From Pseudomonadota bacterium (GTDB taxonomy: Bacteria; Cyanobacteriota; Vampirovibrionia; Obscuribacterales; Obscuribacteraceae), in NCBI GenBank assembly GCA_021325555.1, contig JAJPGY010000037.1:1-64000 (forward strand): a stretch of 64,000 nt of DNA, given 5' to 3'. Positions within the stretch are counted from its first letter, which is position 1, and each line of letters begins with the position of its first letter. The translations under genes and the position numbers were made by a program. The notes beneath the pieces are model-generated. The model made no database searches. It had not been told where the DNA came from and saw only the letters and a program-made list of their open reading frames with translations. Below are positions 33,388-43,612 of this stretch, in pieces.

Positions 33388-35235
33388 TTATTTACCGAAC
33401 GCCGCCAGGGCACTCACCATGGCGATAATCGCGCAGGCGAGCGACTCGCCGGCGATGGCGCCGGATGCCACCGGGACGACGAACAGCGAGGCGCCCCTGG
33501 GCCAGCGCTTGGCCCACAGCCAGGCGATGACGGCGCCGATGAAAAAGGAGAAGCAGTTGGCGAATGGCACCACCCAGGACAGCCCCAGCCCCATCGCCGA
33601 CGGCGTGAAGCGCTTCAACTTTGGATGGAAGTGGTCCAGCAGGGCGAGCATGATGCCCAGCACGCCGCCGATCAAAATCCCCCAGCGGGCGGAGACGGGC
33701 ACGTACTGAATGCCACGCGCGAGCGCCTCGGCTACGGCACGCCACATGTTGGCGGCCGGCGGGTTGAAGGATTCGAGCACGGCCTTGTTGGGGACCATCA
33801 GGTACCAGGCGGGCACGATGGCCACGGTTCCGAAAAACACGCCGACGAACTGGGCGATAAACTGCTTGCGCGCGTTGGCGCCGAGCAGGTAGCCGCTCTT
33901 GAGATCGGTGAGCAGGTCGGCGGCAGAGCTTACCGTGTTGGCGGTAACGCTGGCCGCCATGAGGTTGGTGGCCATGTTCGACGGGGCGAGAACGGCGTAG
34001 GTAAGCTGCGTGATCTTGCCCATGGCCCCTATCGGCGTGGTGTCGGTCTCGCCTGTGGTGCGGCAGGCCACCAGGGCAAGCAGAAAGCTCATCACTATGC
34101 TCAAGAAACCGAGCGGCAAGGAGATCGAAAAGGCCACGTATTCGATTGCCACCATGGCGATGGCAAGCGGGATCATGCCGGCAATAAACCAGGTGATCGG
34201 CACCTCCACGCTTTCGGCGGTGCCGCCTTCGCCGCCGCCGTTGCGGATGGAGGCAAAAGCCGTGAAGGAGCGGGCGATCACCTTCCACTGCACGGCGAAT
34301 GCCGTCAATCCTGAAGTGACCATCATGGCGGTGCCGGCCCACAGCGACCAGCGGATGAGCTTGGCAGGCGCCTCCACCTCACCGGCGTTGATCATCATCG
34401 GGCCGACAAACAGGTAGAGGATGGCCGAGCCCGCCAGCATCGAGATGGAGACGCGCAGGCCGACGATCATGCCGGCGCCGATGAGCAGCACAGAAGGCTC
34501 GAAGCCGAACCCGGGCAGCTGCGAGCCGGCGATGCCCGAGAGCTTGATGTCGAACGGCAGCAGCTCGGGAAGCTTCAAGTGGAGCCTCTGCTGCCAGCCG
34601 AAATTGCCCTTGCCCAGCAAGCCTGTCAGCGCCCCGCCCACCAGGGCGGCCACCAGAGCATAGGCTTGCTGCACCGCCTCCAGGCACTGGCCGTGCAGGC
34701 TGCGCAGCGTCTCGGCCGCGGCAATGCCGCTCGGGAAAGGGAGCTGCTCGATGTTGATCATCTGCCGTTTCATCGGCACGGCGAGCAGCACGCCTATAAG
34801 CGCCGTGGTAAGCGTCCAGATGAGAACCAGCTGCCAGCCCATGTGGTGCCCGGTGATCAGGAGCAGCGCACCAAATGCGGTGCCAATCGTCGCGCCCGTC
34901 GAGTAGCCGGCCGCCGAGGCCGTCGACTGCATGCAGTTGTTCTCCAGGATGGACATTGGCGTGGTCCCGGGCATGACCATCTGGACAAGCTTCCAGATAA
35001 CGTAAGAAAGAACGCAGGCCGTGATCGCCACGCCGAAGGACCAGCCCACCTTGAGCGTCGTGTACAGGTTGGAGATGGACATGAGCGCCCCCAGTATCCC
35101 GCCCATCATGACGGCCCGCAGCGTCAGCTGCGGGATCTTGTCGCCCTGATAAACATGGGTCAGCCAGTGCTTCTCGGTTGCGTCGATGTCCGTCTTGTCC
35201 GGCACCGCCGGCAGTTCCTGGGTTACTTCAGTCAT
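33388..35235 (-). CDS. OPT-family oligopeptide/metallophore transporter
   Basis: 615-aa inner-membrane protein with about 15 hydrophobic helices. It matches the prokaryotic branch of the OPT superfamily: [28 protein letters not shown] at the N-terminus, [17 protein letters not shown] in the conserved helix region, and [29 protein letters not shown] segments later. Substrates of such proteins are proton-coupled peptides or iron-chelate derivatives. The start overlaps the end of the transaminase gene by four bases (ATGA), so the two are coupled. Peptide uptake would supply the neighbouring D-amino-acid transaminase and glutamate dehydrogenase. Confidence 0.9.
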   Translation of the reverse strand: MTEVTQELPAVPDKTDIDATEKHWLTHVYQGDKIPQLTLRAVMMGGILGALMSISNLYTTLKVGWSFGVAITACVLSYVIWKLVQMVMPGTTPMSILENNCMQSTASAAGYSTGATIGTAFGALLLITGHHMGWQLVLIWTLTTALIGVLLAVPMKRQMINIEQLPFPSGIAAAETLRSLHGQCLEAVQQAYALVAALVGGALTGLLGKGNFGWQQRLHLKLPELLPFDIKLSGIAGSQLPGFGFEPSVLLIGAGMIVGLRVSISMLAGSAILYLFVGPMMINAGEVEAPAKLIRWSLWAGTAMMVTSGLTAFAVQWKVIARSFTAFASIRNGGGEGGTAESVEVPITWFIAGMIPLAIAMVAIEYVAFSISLPLGFLSIVMSFLLALVACRTTGETDTTPIGAMGKITQLTYAVLAPSNMATNLMAASVTANTVSSAADLLTDLKSGYLLGANARKQFIAQFVGVFFGTVAIVPAWYLMVPNKAVLESFNPPAANMWRAVAEALARGIQYVPVSARWGILIGGVLGIMLALLDHFHPKLKRFTPSAMGLGLSWVVPFANCFSFFIGAVIAWLWAKRWPRGASLFVVPVASGAIAGESLACAIIAMVSALAAFGK

Positions 35236-36101
35236 CGGGGTACCGTCTCTTCAAGCCATTGCTCCAGGGTTTCCTTGAAGGTCTGCTGCAACCTCCTGGT
35301 GACCGGCCCGGGCGCTCCGGAGCCGACCGCCTTCCCGTCGATCGCCGTCACCGGCAGGATCTCTTCGGGCGTGCCCGTTAAGAATACCTCGTCCACCGCC
35401 CATAGATCGTCTTTCTTTAACCTTCCCTCGGTGATCGCGATCCCGCTTTGCCGGGCCAGGGTTATCACCTGCCGCTTGGTGATGCCGGGCAAAACCTTTG
35501 TGGAGGCCGGCGAGATGACCACCGATCCTTCTTTTACCGCAAAGACGCTGGTGTGGCTGCCTTCGGTGACGAAGCCGCCGGTGTCGACGAGGATAGACTC
35601 GGCGGCGCCCGCCTCGACCGCCGCCTGGGCGGCCAGGCAGTTGGCCAGCAAGCTGGTAGCCTTGATCTCGTTGCGGGCCCAGCGGATGTCCGGATAGGTT
35701 ATCGCCTCAACCCCCAGCTCGCGCTTGTCCGCGTACGGGTCCGCGTACTCCTCGGCGTAGATGAGCACGTTGGGCCGGCAGTGGGCGGGAAATCCGTGGC
35801 TGCGCCGGGCCGCGCCGCGGGTGACCTGCAGGTAGGCGAGACCCTCGCAGACCCGGCTGTGCTCGATGGTCTCCAGCAGGCGCCGGCGCAGGACGGCCTC
35901 GTCGACGCCGCTTATCCGCACCGCCTCGGTGCTGGCCCGCAGGCGCCCGAGGTGCTCCTCCAGCTTCCACGGCCGGCCGCGGTAGAGCCGGATCACCTCA
36001 TACACCGCGTCCCCGAACAGGAAGGCTCGATCGAGCGCCGGCACCCGCACGTCCGCCAGCGGCATCTCCTCACCGTTCCAGTTTGCCAGGGCTGTGGTCA
36101 T
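35232..36101 (-). CDS. dat: D-amino-acid transaminase (class IV PLP enzyme)
   Basis: 289-aa fold-type IV aminotransferase. The PLP lysine is in WARNEIKATSLLANCLA (~149-165) and the cofactor-binding glutamate in GFVTEGSHTSVFAV. The substrate loop YLQVTRGAARRSHGFP carries the Arg-x-His pair typical of D-amino-acid transaminases, whereas branched-chain enzymes differ there, so D-alanine/D-glutamate interconversion is favoured. Branched-chain activity cannot be excluded. GGAG precedes the ATG by about ten bases. It is coupled to the OPT transporter and follows glutamate dehydrogenase by ~120 bases, consistent with use of amino acids from peptides or peptidoglycan. Confidence 0.85.
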   Translation of the reverse strand: MTTALANWNGEEMPLADVRVPALDRAFLFGDAVYEVIRLYRGRPWKLEEHLGRLRASTEAVRISGVDEAVLRRRLLETIEHSRVCEGLAYLQVTRGAARRSHGFPAHCRPNVLIYAEEYADPYADKRELGVEAITYPDIRWARNEIKATSLLANCLAAQAAVEAGAAESILVDTGGFVTEGSHTSVFAVKEGSVVISPASTKVLPGITKRQVITLARQSGIAITEGRLKKDDLWAVDEVFLTGTPEEILPVTAIDGKAVGSGAPGPVTRRLQQTFKETLEQWLEETVPR

Positions 36102-36222
36102 CTTTCAAGCGCTCCGCGTACTCGCTGGCATTAGCACCCGTTGGCTCGCAGCGGCGCGCCGGACGCGCCCGGACGGAGGCAATCCGCCCCTGCGGTCGTA
36201 CGTCAATTTCTGCCAGGCGGTA

Positions 36223-37494
36223 CTAGCCGGCATGGGGGGCGCCGATGACGCAGAAGGCCTCGTTTTCCAGACCGCGCAAAGCCGTCGCCTGGGCGACGCG
36301 CGATATGGCCAGCTGAAAGGCCGCTGTCCGCAAATCGCAGTGATCAACCTTGGACAGCTTCTTGATCTGGTTGTAGGCATCCAGCATCATGGCGTGCAGC
36401 TCGGAGTTCACCCGGTCGAGCCGCCAGCGGAATTGCTGGACGTTTTGCACCCACTCGAAATAGCTGACGATCACCCCGCCGGCGTTGGCGAAGATGTCCG
36501 GCACCACCGTGATCCCGCGTTTGATGAAGATCTCATCGGCCTCCGGCGACGTCGGGCCGTTGGCGCCTTCGACTATGAAGCGGGCGCGCACGTCGTTGGC
36601 GTTCTCCAGCGTGAGCACGTTGCCCAGCGCCGCGGGAATGAGAACATCGCAATCGGCTGTCAGAAGCTCGTCGGCCGGCATCGGCTCGGCGCCGCCGAAG
36701 CCGGAGATCGACCCGCGCTCGGCCACATAGTGAACGAGGCTGTTGACGTCGATGCCGTCCTTGTTCTGGATGGCCCCGCTCAGATCGGAGATGGCCACGA
36801 CCCTGGCGCCCTCGCTGGCCAGGAAGCGGGCCGTCCACATGCCGACGTTGCCGAAGCCCTGCACGGCGAAGCGCGAGTCGGCTATCTCCTTGCCGGCGTC
36901 GGCCAGCACGGCCGCTGCCGCGTAAACCACGCCGCGACCGGTGGCCGCCTCGCGCCCCTCGCTGCCGCCCAGCTCGATCGGCTTGCCGGTGACCACGCTG
37001 GGTGTCCACCCATGGTATTTCGAGTACTGATCGACAATCCAGGCCATGGTCTGGGCGTTGGTGCCCATATCCGGCGCCGGAATATCAAGCCCGGGCCCGA
37101 TGATGTCGTGGATCTCATCGACGAAGGCCCTGGTTATCCGCTGCAGCTCGGAGTAAGTCAGCTTGTTGGGATCGCAGTTGACGCCGCCCTTGGCGCCGCC
37201 GTAAGGAATGTTGGCGATCGCCGTCTTCCAGGTCATAAGCGAGGCCAGAGAGTTGACGTCGTCGGGATCCACGTCCGGGTGGTAGCGGAGCCCGCCCTTC
37301 ATCGGACCGCGCGAGTTGTCGTGCTGGACGCGAAAGCCGGTGAAGGTCCCCAGCTCTCCGTTGTCAAGTTCTATTGTGAGCTGCACTTTCACCTCGCGCC
37401 GCGGCATCTGCAGCACGCGCTCCAGCCGCTGCCCCATCCCCAGGCCTTTTGAGGCCCGCTTGAAATAATATTGAGTTGCTTCCCAGGCTCGCAT
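36223..37494 (-). CDS. gdhA: glutamate dehydrogenase (Glu/Leu/Phe/Val family)
   Basis: 423-aa NAD(P)-dependent glutamate dehydrogenase. The N-terminal domain has [21 protein letters not shown], the catalytic Lys in [11 protein letters not shown] and Asp in [15 protein letters not shown]. The Rossmann domain has [17 protein letters not shown] with GxGxxG, then [16 protein letters not shown]. Size and motifs match hexameric bacterial/archaeal enzymes of this family. GAGGA stands six bases before the ATG. It begins the minus-strand group that continues to the D-amino-acid transaminase, OPT transporter and MsrB, and would collect amino groups as ammonia or store them as glutamate. Confidence 0.95.
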   Translation of the reverse strand: MRAWEATQYYFKRASKGLGMGQRLERVLQMPRREVKVQLTIELDNGELGTFTGFRVQHDNSRGPMKGGLRYHPDVDPDDVNSLASLMTWKTAIANIPYGGAKGGVNCDPNKLTYSELQRITRAFVDEIHDIIGPGLDIPAPDMGTNAQTMAWIVDQYSKYHGWTPSVVTGKPIELGGSEGREAATGRGVVYAAAAVLADAGKEIADSRFAVQGFGNVGMWTARFLASEGARVVAISDLSGAIQNKDGIDVNSLVHYVAERGSISGFGGAEPMPADELLTADCDVLIPAALGNVLTLENANDVRARFIVEGANGPTSPEADEIFIKRGITVVPDIFANAGGVIVSYFEWVQNVQQFRWRLDRVNSELHAMMLDAYNQIKKLSKVDHCDLRTAAFQLAISRVAQATALRGLENEAFCVIGAPHAG

Positions 37495-37734
37495 TGTCTT
37501 TCCTCAGCCGGGACCTTTATCCTGCCGCCATTTCAAGAGCTTAAGCGATCTCCCGGTACTTATTAGCCTAGCACCAATGAGGGCCGATACCGGCGGCGGG
37601 TAGCCGGACTGTGGGCATCCTTTCGCAGGGGCGCGGGCGTCCCGCGCGCTTCTCGACCCGCCGGCGGCCGGCGTCCGGGCTGCCACCCTGCGCAAGACGA
37701 GCCGACGATGTTCGGTGCTCGCCGGCGGAAGCGA

Positions 37735-38301
37735 TTACAGCGAAACCGCCACCCCGCTCTCGATTACGGGGATGCGCGGCGGCACATTATCGGACAGCGC
37801 TCTTACATGGTCGAGGACGAATTGCGCCCTGTCATCAGGCGGCATGGCCGGCACGCGTATGACGTTGACGCCCCGGCTGGCGTAGCAGTATTCGAGCACC
37901 CGCGTGATCTCGCGGGTGAACTCGAGGTTCTCTCGCCGCACCTCGGTGACATCGAAAAAAGGCAGCTCCTCGATCAGAAAGGCAAGCGAATAATGCGCGG
38001 CATCGAGCTTGGCGAAGGCTTCGGGAATCTTCAGGCGGTCGTAGATATAGTAGGCTTCCCCGTCGAAGAGCCCGCGATCCAGAAAGAGCGGTCCGGGCGC
38101 CCCCTCGAACTCCGCCTCGGCAGCGATCTGGCGGCGAAGGACCTCCGCCTGAAAGCGCGCCCGGTCCACCCAGGGAAGAAACTTGCCTTCCTTGATGATC
38201 TCGGTGGCCTTCTCGTGAATCACCGGAAAGCCCATGCCCTGAAGCAGGGAGACGATCGTCGTCTTGCCTACCGAAGGACCGCCGGTGATTACGATGCGCA
38301 T
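37735..38301 (-). CDS. P-loop ATPase/kinase of the AAA_28 type
   Basis: 188-aa NTP-binding protein. Walker A is GGPSVGKTT (residues 7-15) at the very N-terminus, and FLDRGLFDGEAYYI (~73-86) supplies a kinase-like DRG motif in the Walker B region. The family resembles NadR-type and small nucleoside or metabolite kinases. A conserved arginine-rich lid (EVRRENLEFTREITRVLEYCY) follows. There is no ribosome site before the ATG. The phosphoryl acceptor is unknown. It lies downstream of the TPR lipoprotein gene on the same strand, but 136 bases separate them. Confidence 0.8.
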   Translation of the reverse strand: MRIVITGGPSVGKTTIVSLLQGMGFPVIHEKATEIIKEGKFLPWVDRARFQAEVLRRQIAAEAEFEGAPGPLFLDRGLFDGEAYYIYDRLKIPEAFAKLDAAHYSLAFLIEELPFFDVTEVRRENLEFTREITRVLEYCYASRGVNVIRVPAMPPDDRAQFVLDHVRALSDNVPPRIPVIESGVAVSL

Positions 38302-38437
38302 GACCGGTTAGATGTCGCCCGAGGGGATTATGCGCACTGTAAGGAAGTTTGAGGAAATGGGCAAGGTCCCCGGGTGGGACAAACACCCCTTCAGGCGGGC
38401 TACCGCTCTAAATCTTTCTCACCTGAGGCAGTCTTCC

Positions 38438-39019
38438 TCATTGCTTCGGTTTGGCGCGCAGCGCTCTGGCCGCCTCGTCCTCCTGGCGCGCCCCCTGAGT
38501 ATCGCCGGTGCGGGCCAGGGCCAGCGCCAGCGTTTCGTGCGCCTCAAGGCAGTTGGGGTCGAGGGCGAGCGCCTGGCGATACTTCTCGATCGCCTCCTTC
38601 ACGTTGCCGTGATTCTCCAGGATGAGACCCTGCCCGTAGACCGCGCCGGCGCTCTTGGGGTCGTAGACCAGGGCGACGTCGAACTCCGTTTTCGCCTCGT
38701 CGAGATCCTTGTCCTTGACCAGCGCCTGCCCCAGGCAGACATGGGCGTCAACCGACCTCACGTCCGCCTGAACTGCTTGCCGGAACTCGGCTACCGCTCC
38801 CTTGAGGTCCTTGTTCTTGAGCAGCGCCCGGCCCAGCGCGATATGTGCCTTCGCCGACGATGGATTATCCTTCACGGCCTGGCGATACTGAGTGATTGCT
38901 GCCTGCAGATCGCCTGACTGCTCAAGACGGCGTCCCGCGTCCAGATCCATGGTCTGAGAACATCCGGTCAAGCCGGCGAAAACGATCGCCGCTGCGATAA
39001 TCCGTGAGAGGCTCTTCAT
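38438..39019 (-). CDS. TPR-repeat lipoprotein
   Basis: 193-aa envelope protein. The signal peptide MKSLSRIIAAAIVFAGLTGC ends in a lipobox with Cys20. Then five TPR units follow almost without linker (GDLQAAITQYRQAVKDNPSSAKAHIALG, KDLKGAVAEFRQAVQADVRS, KDLDEAKTEFDVALVYDPKSA, GNVKEAIEKYRQALALDPN, DTQGARQEDEAARAL). GGGGA lies ten bases before the ATG. Similar lipoproteins act in secretin or pilus assembly or as outer-membrane scaffolds; no partner gene is adjacent, so the role stays open. It is divergent from the desaturase gene. Confidence 0.85.
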   Translation of the reverse strand: MKSLSRIIAAAIVFAGLTGCSQTMDLDAGRRLEQSGDLQAAITQYRQAVKDNPSSAKAHIALGRALLKNKDLKGAVAEFRQAVQADVRSVDAHVCLGQALVKDKDLDEAKTEFDVALVYDPKSAGAVYGQGLILENHGNVKEAIEKYRQALALDPNCLEAHETLALALARTGDTQGARQEDEAARALRAKPKQ

Positions 39020-39245
39020 ATTGTGCTATTTCCCCGGGGCGGAGCAACCGCAAATGGTACCACCTGTGATGCGGCGTCCGGAACAACCCGGATCTGCTCA
39101 ATGAAGGCATTTTCATATTCAAGATCTCCAATGCCGATCTTGTAACCAACCATTCCGCAGACTTGCTCGCGTGATATAACAGTGAGAAGGACTTCTCAAG
39201 AGCCCGGGTGGCGCTCGCGAGAGCAAATCTTCGGGGGTATAGCCT

Positions 39246-40085
<840 letters not shown>

Positions 40086-40158
40086 CGCAGGCGCCGGTAG
40101 TTGAGACCGGGTTTGCAGCGTCCGGGCTCTTGAGCCTGCCTGGCCTCCGCGCGCGGCC

Positions 40159-41685
40159 CTACGTGCGCCTGGATTTCCACACCGGGTCGTGGAACTTCTC
40201 GTCGCTGGTGGCAAACCAGCGCGTCATGGTCATCTTCTGTTGAGTGTAGAACTGAATTGCCTCTTTGCCCTGTATGTGCAGGTCGCCGAAGAAGGAATGG
40301 TTCCAGCCGGTGAAGGGGAACCAGGCCATCGAAGCCGGCACGCCGACGTTGACGCCTATCATGCCGGCGTTGAAGCGGTGCTTGAACTCGCGCGCGGTGC
40401 GCCCGCTGCTGGTGAAGATGACGGCCCCGTTGCCGTAGGGGCAATCCTGACCGATCCGGATCGCCTCTTCCAGGTTGTTGACTCGCACCACGGATAATAC
40501 CGGCCCGAAGATCTCCTCGCGCACGATCGTCATGTCGGGTTTCGCCTGATCGAAGATGGTCGGGCCGACGAAGAACCCCTCGGGAGCGTCGGGCACGCTC
40601 ACCTTGCGTCCATCGACGACGAGCTCGGCGCCCTCGTTCACCCCCTTGTCGATAAGCCCCTTCACCCGCTTGAGGTGGTCGGCGGAGATGACCGGACCCA
40701 TATCAGGACCGTCGCCGGTGTCCGTGCGGCCCACCTTCATTTTTGCGGCGCTCTCGGCAAGGGCCGGCACCAGCATGTCGCCGGCCTCCCCCACGGGCAG
40801 GGCCAGGCTGCCGGCCATGCAGCGCTCGCCGGCGCAGCCGAAGGCGGACGCCTGCAGGGCCTGCACCGTCTGGGTCATATCGGCGTCGGGCATGATGATG
40901 ATGTGGTTCTTGGCGCCGCCTGCCGCCTGCACTCTCTTGCCGCCGGCGGTGCCCTTCTCGTACACGTACCTGGCGATGTTCGTCGAGCCGACGAAGGACA
41001 CGGCCTTGATGAGCGGGTGCGTCAGGAGGGCGTCGACGCACTCCTTGCCGCCGTGAACGATGTTCAGGACGCCCCTGGGCAGACCGGCCTCGATGAGCAG
41101 CTCGGCGATGAGCAGGCTCGACAGGGGAACCTTCTCCGACGGCTTGAGCAGGAACGTGTTGCCGCAGGTAATCGCGACCGGATACATCCACAGCGGCACC
41201 ATGGCCGGGAAATTGAAGGGGGCGATCCCGGCGCAGACGCCCAGGGGGTGCCGTATCGTCTCGCAGTCGACGTTGCGGGCGATGTTGGCGATCGACTCGC
41301 CCATGATCAAACTGGGAATGCCGCAGGCGAACTCCACCACCTCGATTCCGCGCAGGACGGACGCCCTGGCTTCCGGCAGGGTCTTACCGTGCTCGCGGGT
41401 AACCGTGCGCGCGATCTCCTCGCAGTTCTCCTCGAGCTTGTTCTTGAATTTGAACATGAGGCGCGCCCGCTCGACGACCGGCACCTCCTTCCATTCCAGA
41501 GCCGCGGCGTGCGCTGCCTGCACGGCGGCGTCTACGTCGTCGGCGCCGCACATCGGCACCCTGGCGATGACCTCACCGGTGGAGGGGTTCGTGACGTCGC
41601 CGAACTCGGTGGCCTTCGAGTCCACCCATTGCCCGCCGACCAGCATCTTGCAGGTGGTTGCCTTCTCGGACTGTGTAACGGCCAT
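40159..41685 (-). CDS. mmsA: CoA-acylating methylmalonate-semialdehyde dehydrogenase
   Basis: 508-aa aldehyde dehydrogenase of the MmsA branch, converting (methyl)malonate semialdehyde plus CoA and NAD to propionyl- or acetyl-CoA. The catalytic Cys is in GCAGERCMAGS (~298-308), the NAD-binding region in FVGSTNIARYVYEKG, and the family-specific IRHPLGVCAGIAPFNFPAMVPLW is present. It functions in valine, inositol or beta-alanine breakdown. The ribosome site GGAGGAGAG and a strong promoter (TTGTCA-N17-TATTCT, leader ~27 nt) lie upstream, so it is probably monocistronic and well expressed. Neighbours do not show the rest of a valine pathway. Confidence 0.93.
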   Translation of the reverse strand: MAVTQSEKATTCKMLVGGQWVDSKATEFGDVTNPSTGEVIARVPMCGADDVDAAVQAAHAAALEWKEVPVVERARLMFKFKNKLEENCEEIARTVTREHGKTLPEARASVLRGIEVVEFACGIPSLIMGESIANIARNVDCETIRHPLGVCAGIAPFNFPAMVPLWMYPVAITCGNTFLLKPSEKVPLSSLLIAELLIEAGLPRGVLNIVHGGKECVDALLTHPLIKAVSFVGSTNIARYVYEKGTAGGKRVQAAGGAKNHIIIMPDADMTQTVQALQASAFGCAGERCMAGSLALPVGEAGDMLVPALAESAAKMKVGRTDTGDGPDMGPVISADHLKRVKGLIDKGVNEGAELVVDGRKVSVPDAPEGFFVGPTIFDQAKPDMTIVREEIFGPVLSVVRVNNLEEAIRIGQDCPYGNGAVIFTSSGRTAREFKHRFNAGMIGVNVGVPASMAWFPFTGWNHSFFGDLHIQGKEAIQFYTQQKMTMTRWFATSDEKFHDPVWKSRRT

Positions 41686-41718
41686 CGCCTCTCCTCCGCA
41701 ATCTGGTTGTATGGCATC

Positions 41719-41747
41719 AGAATATCTCCTGTATTTTCAATTGACAA
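41719..41747 (-). promoter_or_regulatory. sigma70-type promoter of mmsA
   Basis: On the minus strand TTGTCA (41742-41747) and TATTCT (41719-41724) are separated by exactly 17 bases. The predicted start lies near 41712, about 27 bases ahead of the mmsA ATG. The -10 hexamer is the same as in the 3463-3491 promoter. Confidence 0.65.
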
Positions 41748-41904
41748 CCAATCGGCGGCCTGACGCCCGTTTCGGTCGATATATCTTTTTTAAGCTGCGG
41801 GATCCGGGCAGGTATCGCCAGCTGCTAACATCGATCAATGTTCCGATCCGGGAATGACCAGAGAGTACAGGGTCCGGGCGGCGTTGGCTGGCTGACGGCT
41901 TTAG

Positions 41905-41924
41905 GGGCGGGGCATGCCCCGCCC
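41905..41924. repeat. 20-bp perfect GC palindrome
   Basis: GGGCGGGGCATGCCCCGCCC is self-complementary over its full length and lies 45 bases before the PLP decarboxylase start. It resembles short dispersed palindromes found in many high-GC genomes. Only one copy is seen here. There is no T-run. Confidence 0.4.
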
Positions 41925-41968
41925 GCGTGCACGCGTGAGTGATCCGGAACTGGCGGGGAGAGACAACG

Positions 41969-43405
41969 ATGCTGAATCTCGACAAGGAGACAAGAAAGCG
42001 GCTGTGGCAGCAGGTGGTCGACTCCATCGAGTCGTATCTGGAGCAGGTAGATTCCTACCCGGCGGCGCGCCGGTTCGAGCCCTCCGAGATCCGCGGCGGG
42101 CTCGCCCGCTTCGATTTCCGGAGCCCCGTCCCGCCGCAGGAGGCTTTGTCCTACGTGGTGGACGAGCTGACGCGCCACCAGGTCCACACCTCGCACCCCG
42201 GATACTACGGCCTCTTTAATCCGCAACCGGCCACCATGGGCATTTACGCCGACGCTCTCGTGGCTGCCTTCAACCCGCAGCTTGCCGCCTGGAGCCACAG
42301 CCCCTTCGCCGTGGAGCTGGAGCGCCACCTGATCGCGCGCCTGTCCGGGCTTTTCGGTTACGATCCCTCGCTCGGCGACGGCACGTTTACCGCCGGCGGC
42401 GCCGAGGCAAACGCGACCGCCCTGGCGACCGCCCTCAACCACCACTTCCCGCAACTGCGCCTGAAGGGGTTGCGCTCGCTGGCGTCGCAGCCGGTGTTCT
42501 ACGTCTCCGGCGAGGCGCACCACTCGCTGACAAAAGCGGCCATCTGCGCCGGACTGGGCATGAACGCCGTCCGCGAGATCCCCGTCGATTCGAGCTTGAA
42601 GATGGATGTCGACTCGCTGGTCGCGAACATCCGCCAGGACAGGAGCAGCGGGCTGGCCCCGTTTATGATCGTTGCCACTGCCGGCAGTACCAATTCCGGA
42701 ACCATCGATCCGCTCCCGCAAATCGCCGGAATTGCCGCTGGTCACCATATGTGGTTGCACGTCGACGCCGCCTGGGGAGGGGCCTGCGCCCTGGTGCCCG
42801 AGCTGCGGGGACTGGTGGCCGGCATCGAGCAGGCCGATTCGATCACCTTCGATTGCCACAAATGGATGTCGGTTCCCATGGGCGCCGGGATGTTCTTGAC
42901 CAGGCATGGCGACGTGCTGGACAGGACCTTCAGGGTCTCGGCAAGCTACATGCCGGGAGCCGATCGCGACTCTCATCTCACCGATCCTTACGCGCATTCG
43001 CTGCAGTGGTCGCGCCGCTTCATCGGACTGAAAGTGTTCCTCTCGCTGGCCGTGGCGGGCTGGGACGGGTACGCCGAGGCGATCGGCTACCAGATGAAAA
43101 TGGGCGAGACGCTGCGCCAGGCGCTGACCGCTGACGGCTGGGAGGTTGTCAATTCCACCCCGCTGCCGCTGGCTTGCTTTGTCGACGGGCGCTCGCCGGA
43201 AGGGCGGCAGGTTGATTACCTGGAGGAGATCTGCCGGCAGGTGATCGACTCCGGCGCCGCCTGGATCTCCGTCACCCGACCAAACGGCGCAACCCCGGTG
43301 CTGCGCGCCTGCATAACCAACTTCCGGACCGGACCCGAGCACATCCAGGTTCTCATGGACGCGCTGGCCCGCGCACGCGCAAGGGCGGCGAAGGTAGGGG
43401 TGTGA
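41969..43405 (+). CDS. group II pyridoxal-dependent decarboxylase
   Basis: 478-aa fold-type I PLP enzyme of the aromatic/glutamate/aspartate decarboxylase group. The PLP lysine is in SITFDCHKWMSVPMG (~303), the cofactor-stacking His in SGEAHHSLTKAA, and the Asp in LHVDAAWGGA. ATG 41969 follows GGGGAGAG by six to seven bases; the ten-residue upstream extension is rejected. The N-terminal HTSHPGYYGLFNPQPATMGI is typical of the family. Exact substrate (aspartate, glutamate, tyrosine/tryptophan or a sulfur amino acid) is not decidable by eye. It is divergent from mmsA and is followed by a terminator. Confidence 0.88.
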   Translation: MLNLDKETRKRLWQQVVDSIESYLEQVDSYPAARRFEPSEIRGGLARFDFRSPVPPQEALSYVVDELTRHQVHTSHPGYYGLFNPQPATMGIYADALVAAFNPQLAAWSHSPFAVELERHLIARLSGLFGYDPSLGDGTFTAGGAEANATALATALNHHFPQLRLKGLRSLASQPVFYVSGEAHHSLTKAAICAGLGMNAVREIPVDSSLKMDVDSLVANIRQDRSSGLAPFMIVATAGSTNSGTIDPLPQIAGIAAGHHMWLHVDAAWGGACALVPELRGLVAGIEQADSITFDCHKWMSVPMGAGMFLTRHGDVLDRTFRVSASYMPGADRDSHLTDPYAHSLQWSRRFIGLKVFLSLAVAGWDGYAEAIGYQMKMGETLRQALTADGWEVVNSTPLPLACFVDGRSPEGRQVDYLEEICRQVIDSGAAWISVTRPNGATPVLRACITNFRTGPEHIQVLMDALARARARAAKVGV

Positions 43406-43589
43406 CGCTGATCGCGAGCCGGTCTCAGCGAGCGAGCACACGTGCCAGTCGGTCGCCTTTCATGAAGCCGGTCAGGTTTTTTGGCGCCTTGGCCCGGGGC
43501 GGGCGCAGAGTTTCGCCGGGGAACTCTATCCGCCTGGCGACGGACTCGCTCCCGCCGGGCAATGCCCGGGATACCCCGCTCTTAACTTT

Positions 43590-43612
43590 CCGCCACCGGG
43601 TGGCGGTCTTTT
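43590..43612 (+). terminator. intrinsic terminator
   Basis: CCGCCAC (43590-43596) and GTGGCGG (43600-43606) form a 7-bp GC stem with a CGG loop, followed by TCTTTT. It points rightward and would stop transcripts from the PLP decarboxylase gene, about 185 bases after its stop. It just overlaps the stop codon of the converging gene. Confidence 0.65.

Noticed and set aside
35232..36101. Calling the class IV transaminase a branched-chain enzyme (IlvE)
   Set aside because: The QVTRG...RSHGFP loop fits D-amino-acid transaminases better; IlvE remains only an alternative.
36094..37452. 452-codon plus-strand frame opposite glutamate dehydrogenase
   Set aside because: Shadow of a highly conserved enzyme; composition and lack of start signals argue against it.
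41825..43441. 538-codon minus-strand frame over the PLP decarboxylase
   Set aside because: The plus strand has the PLP-lysine motif, ribosome site and terminator; the antisense frame is His/Arg/Gly-rich without motifs.
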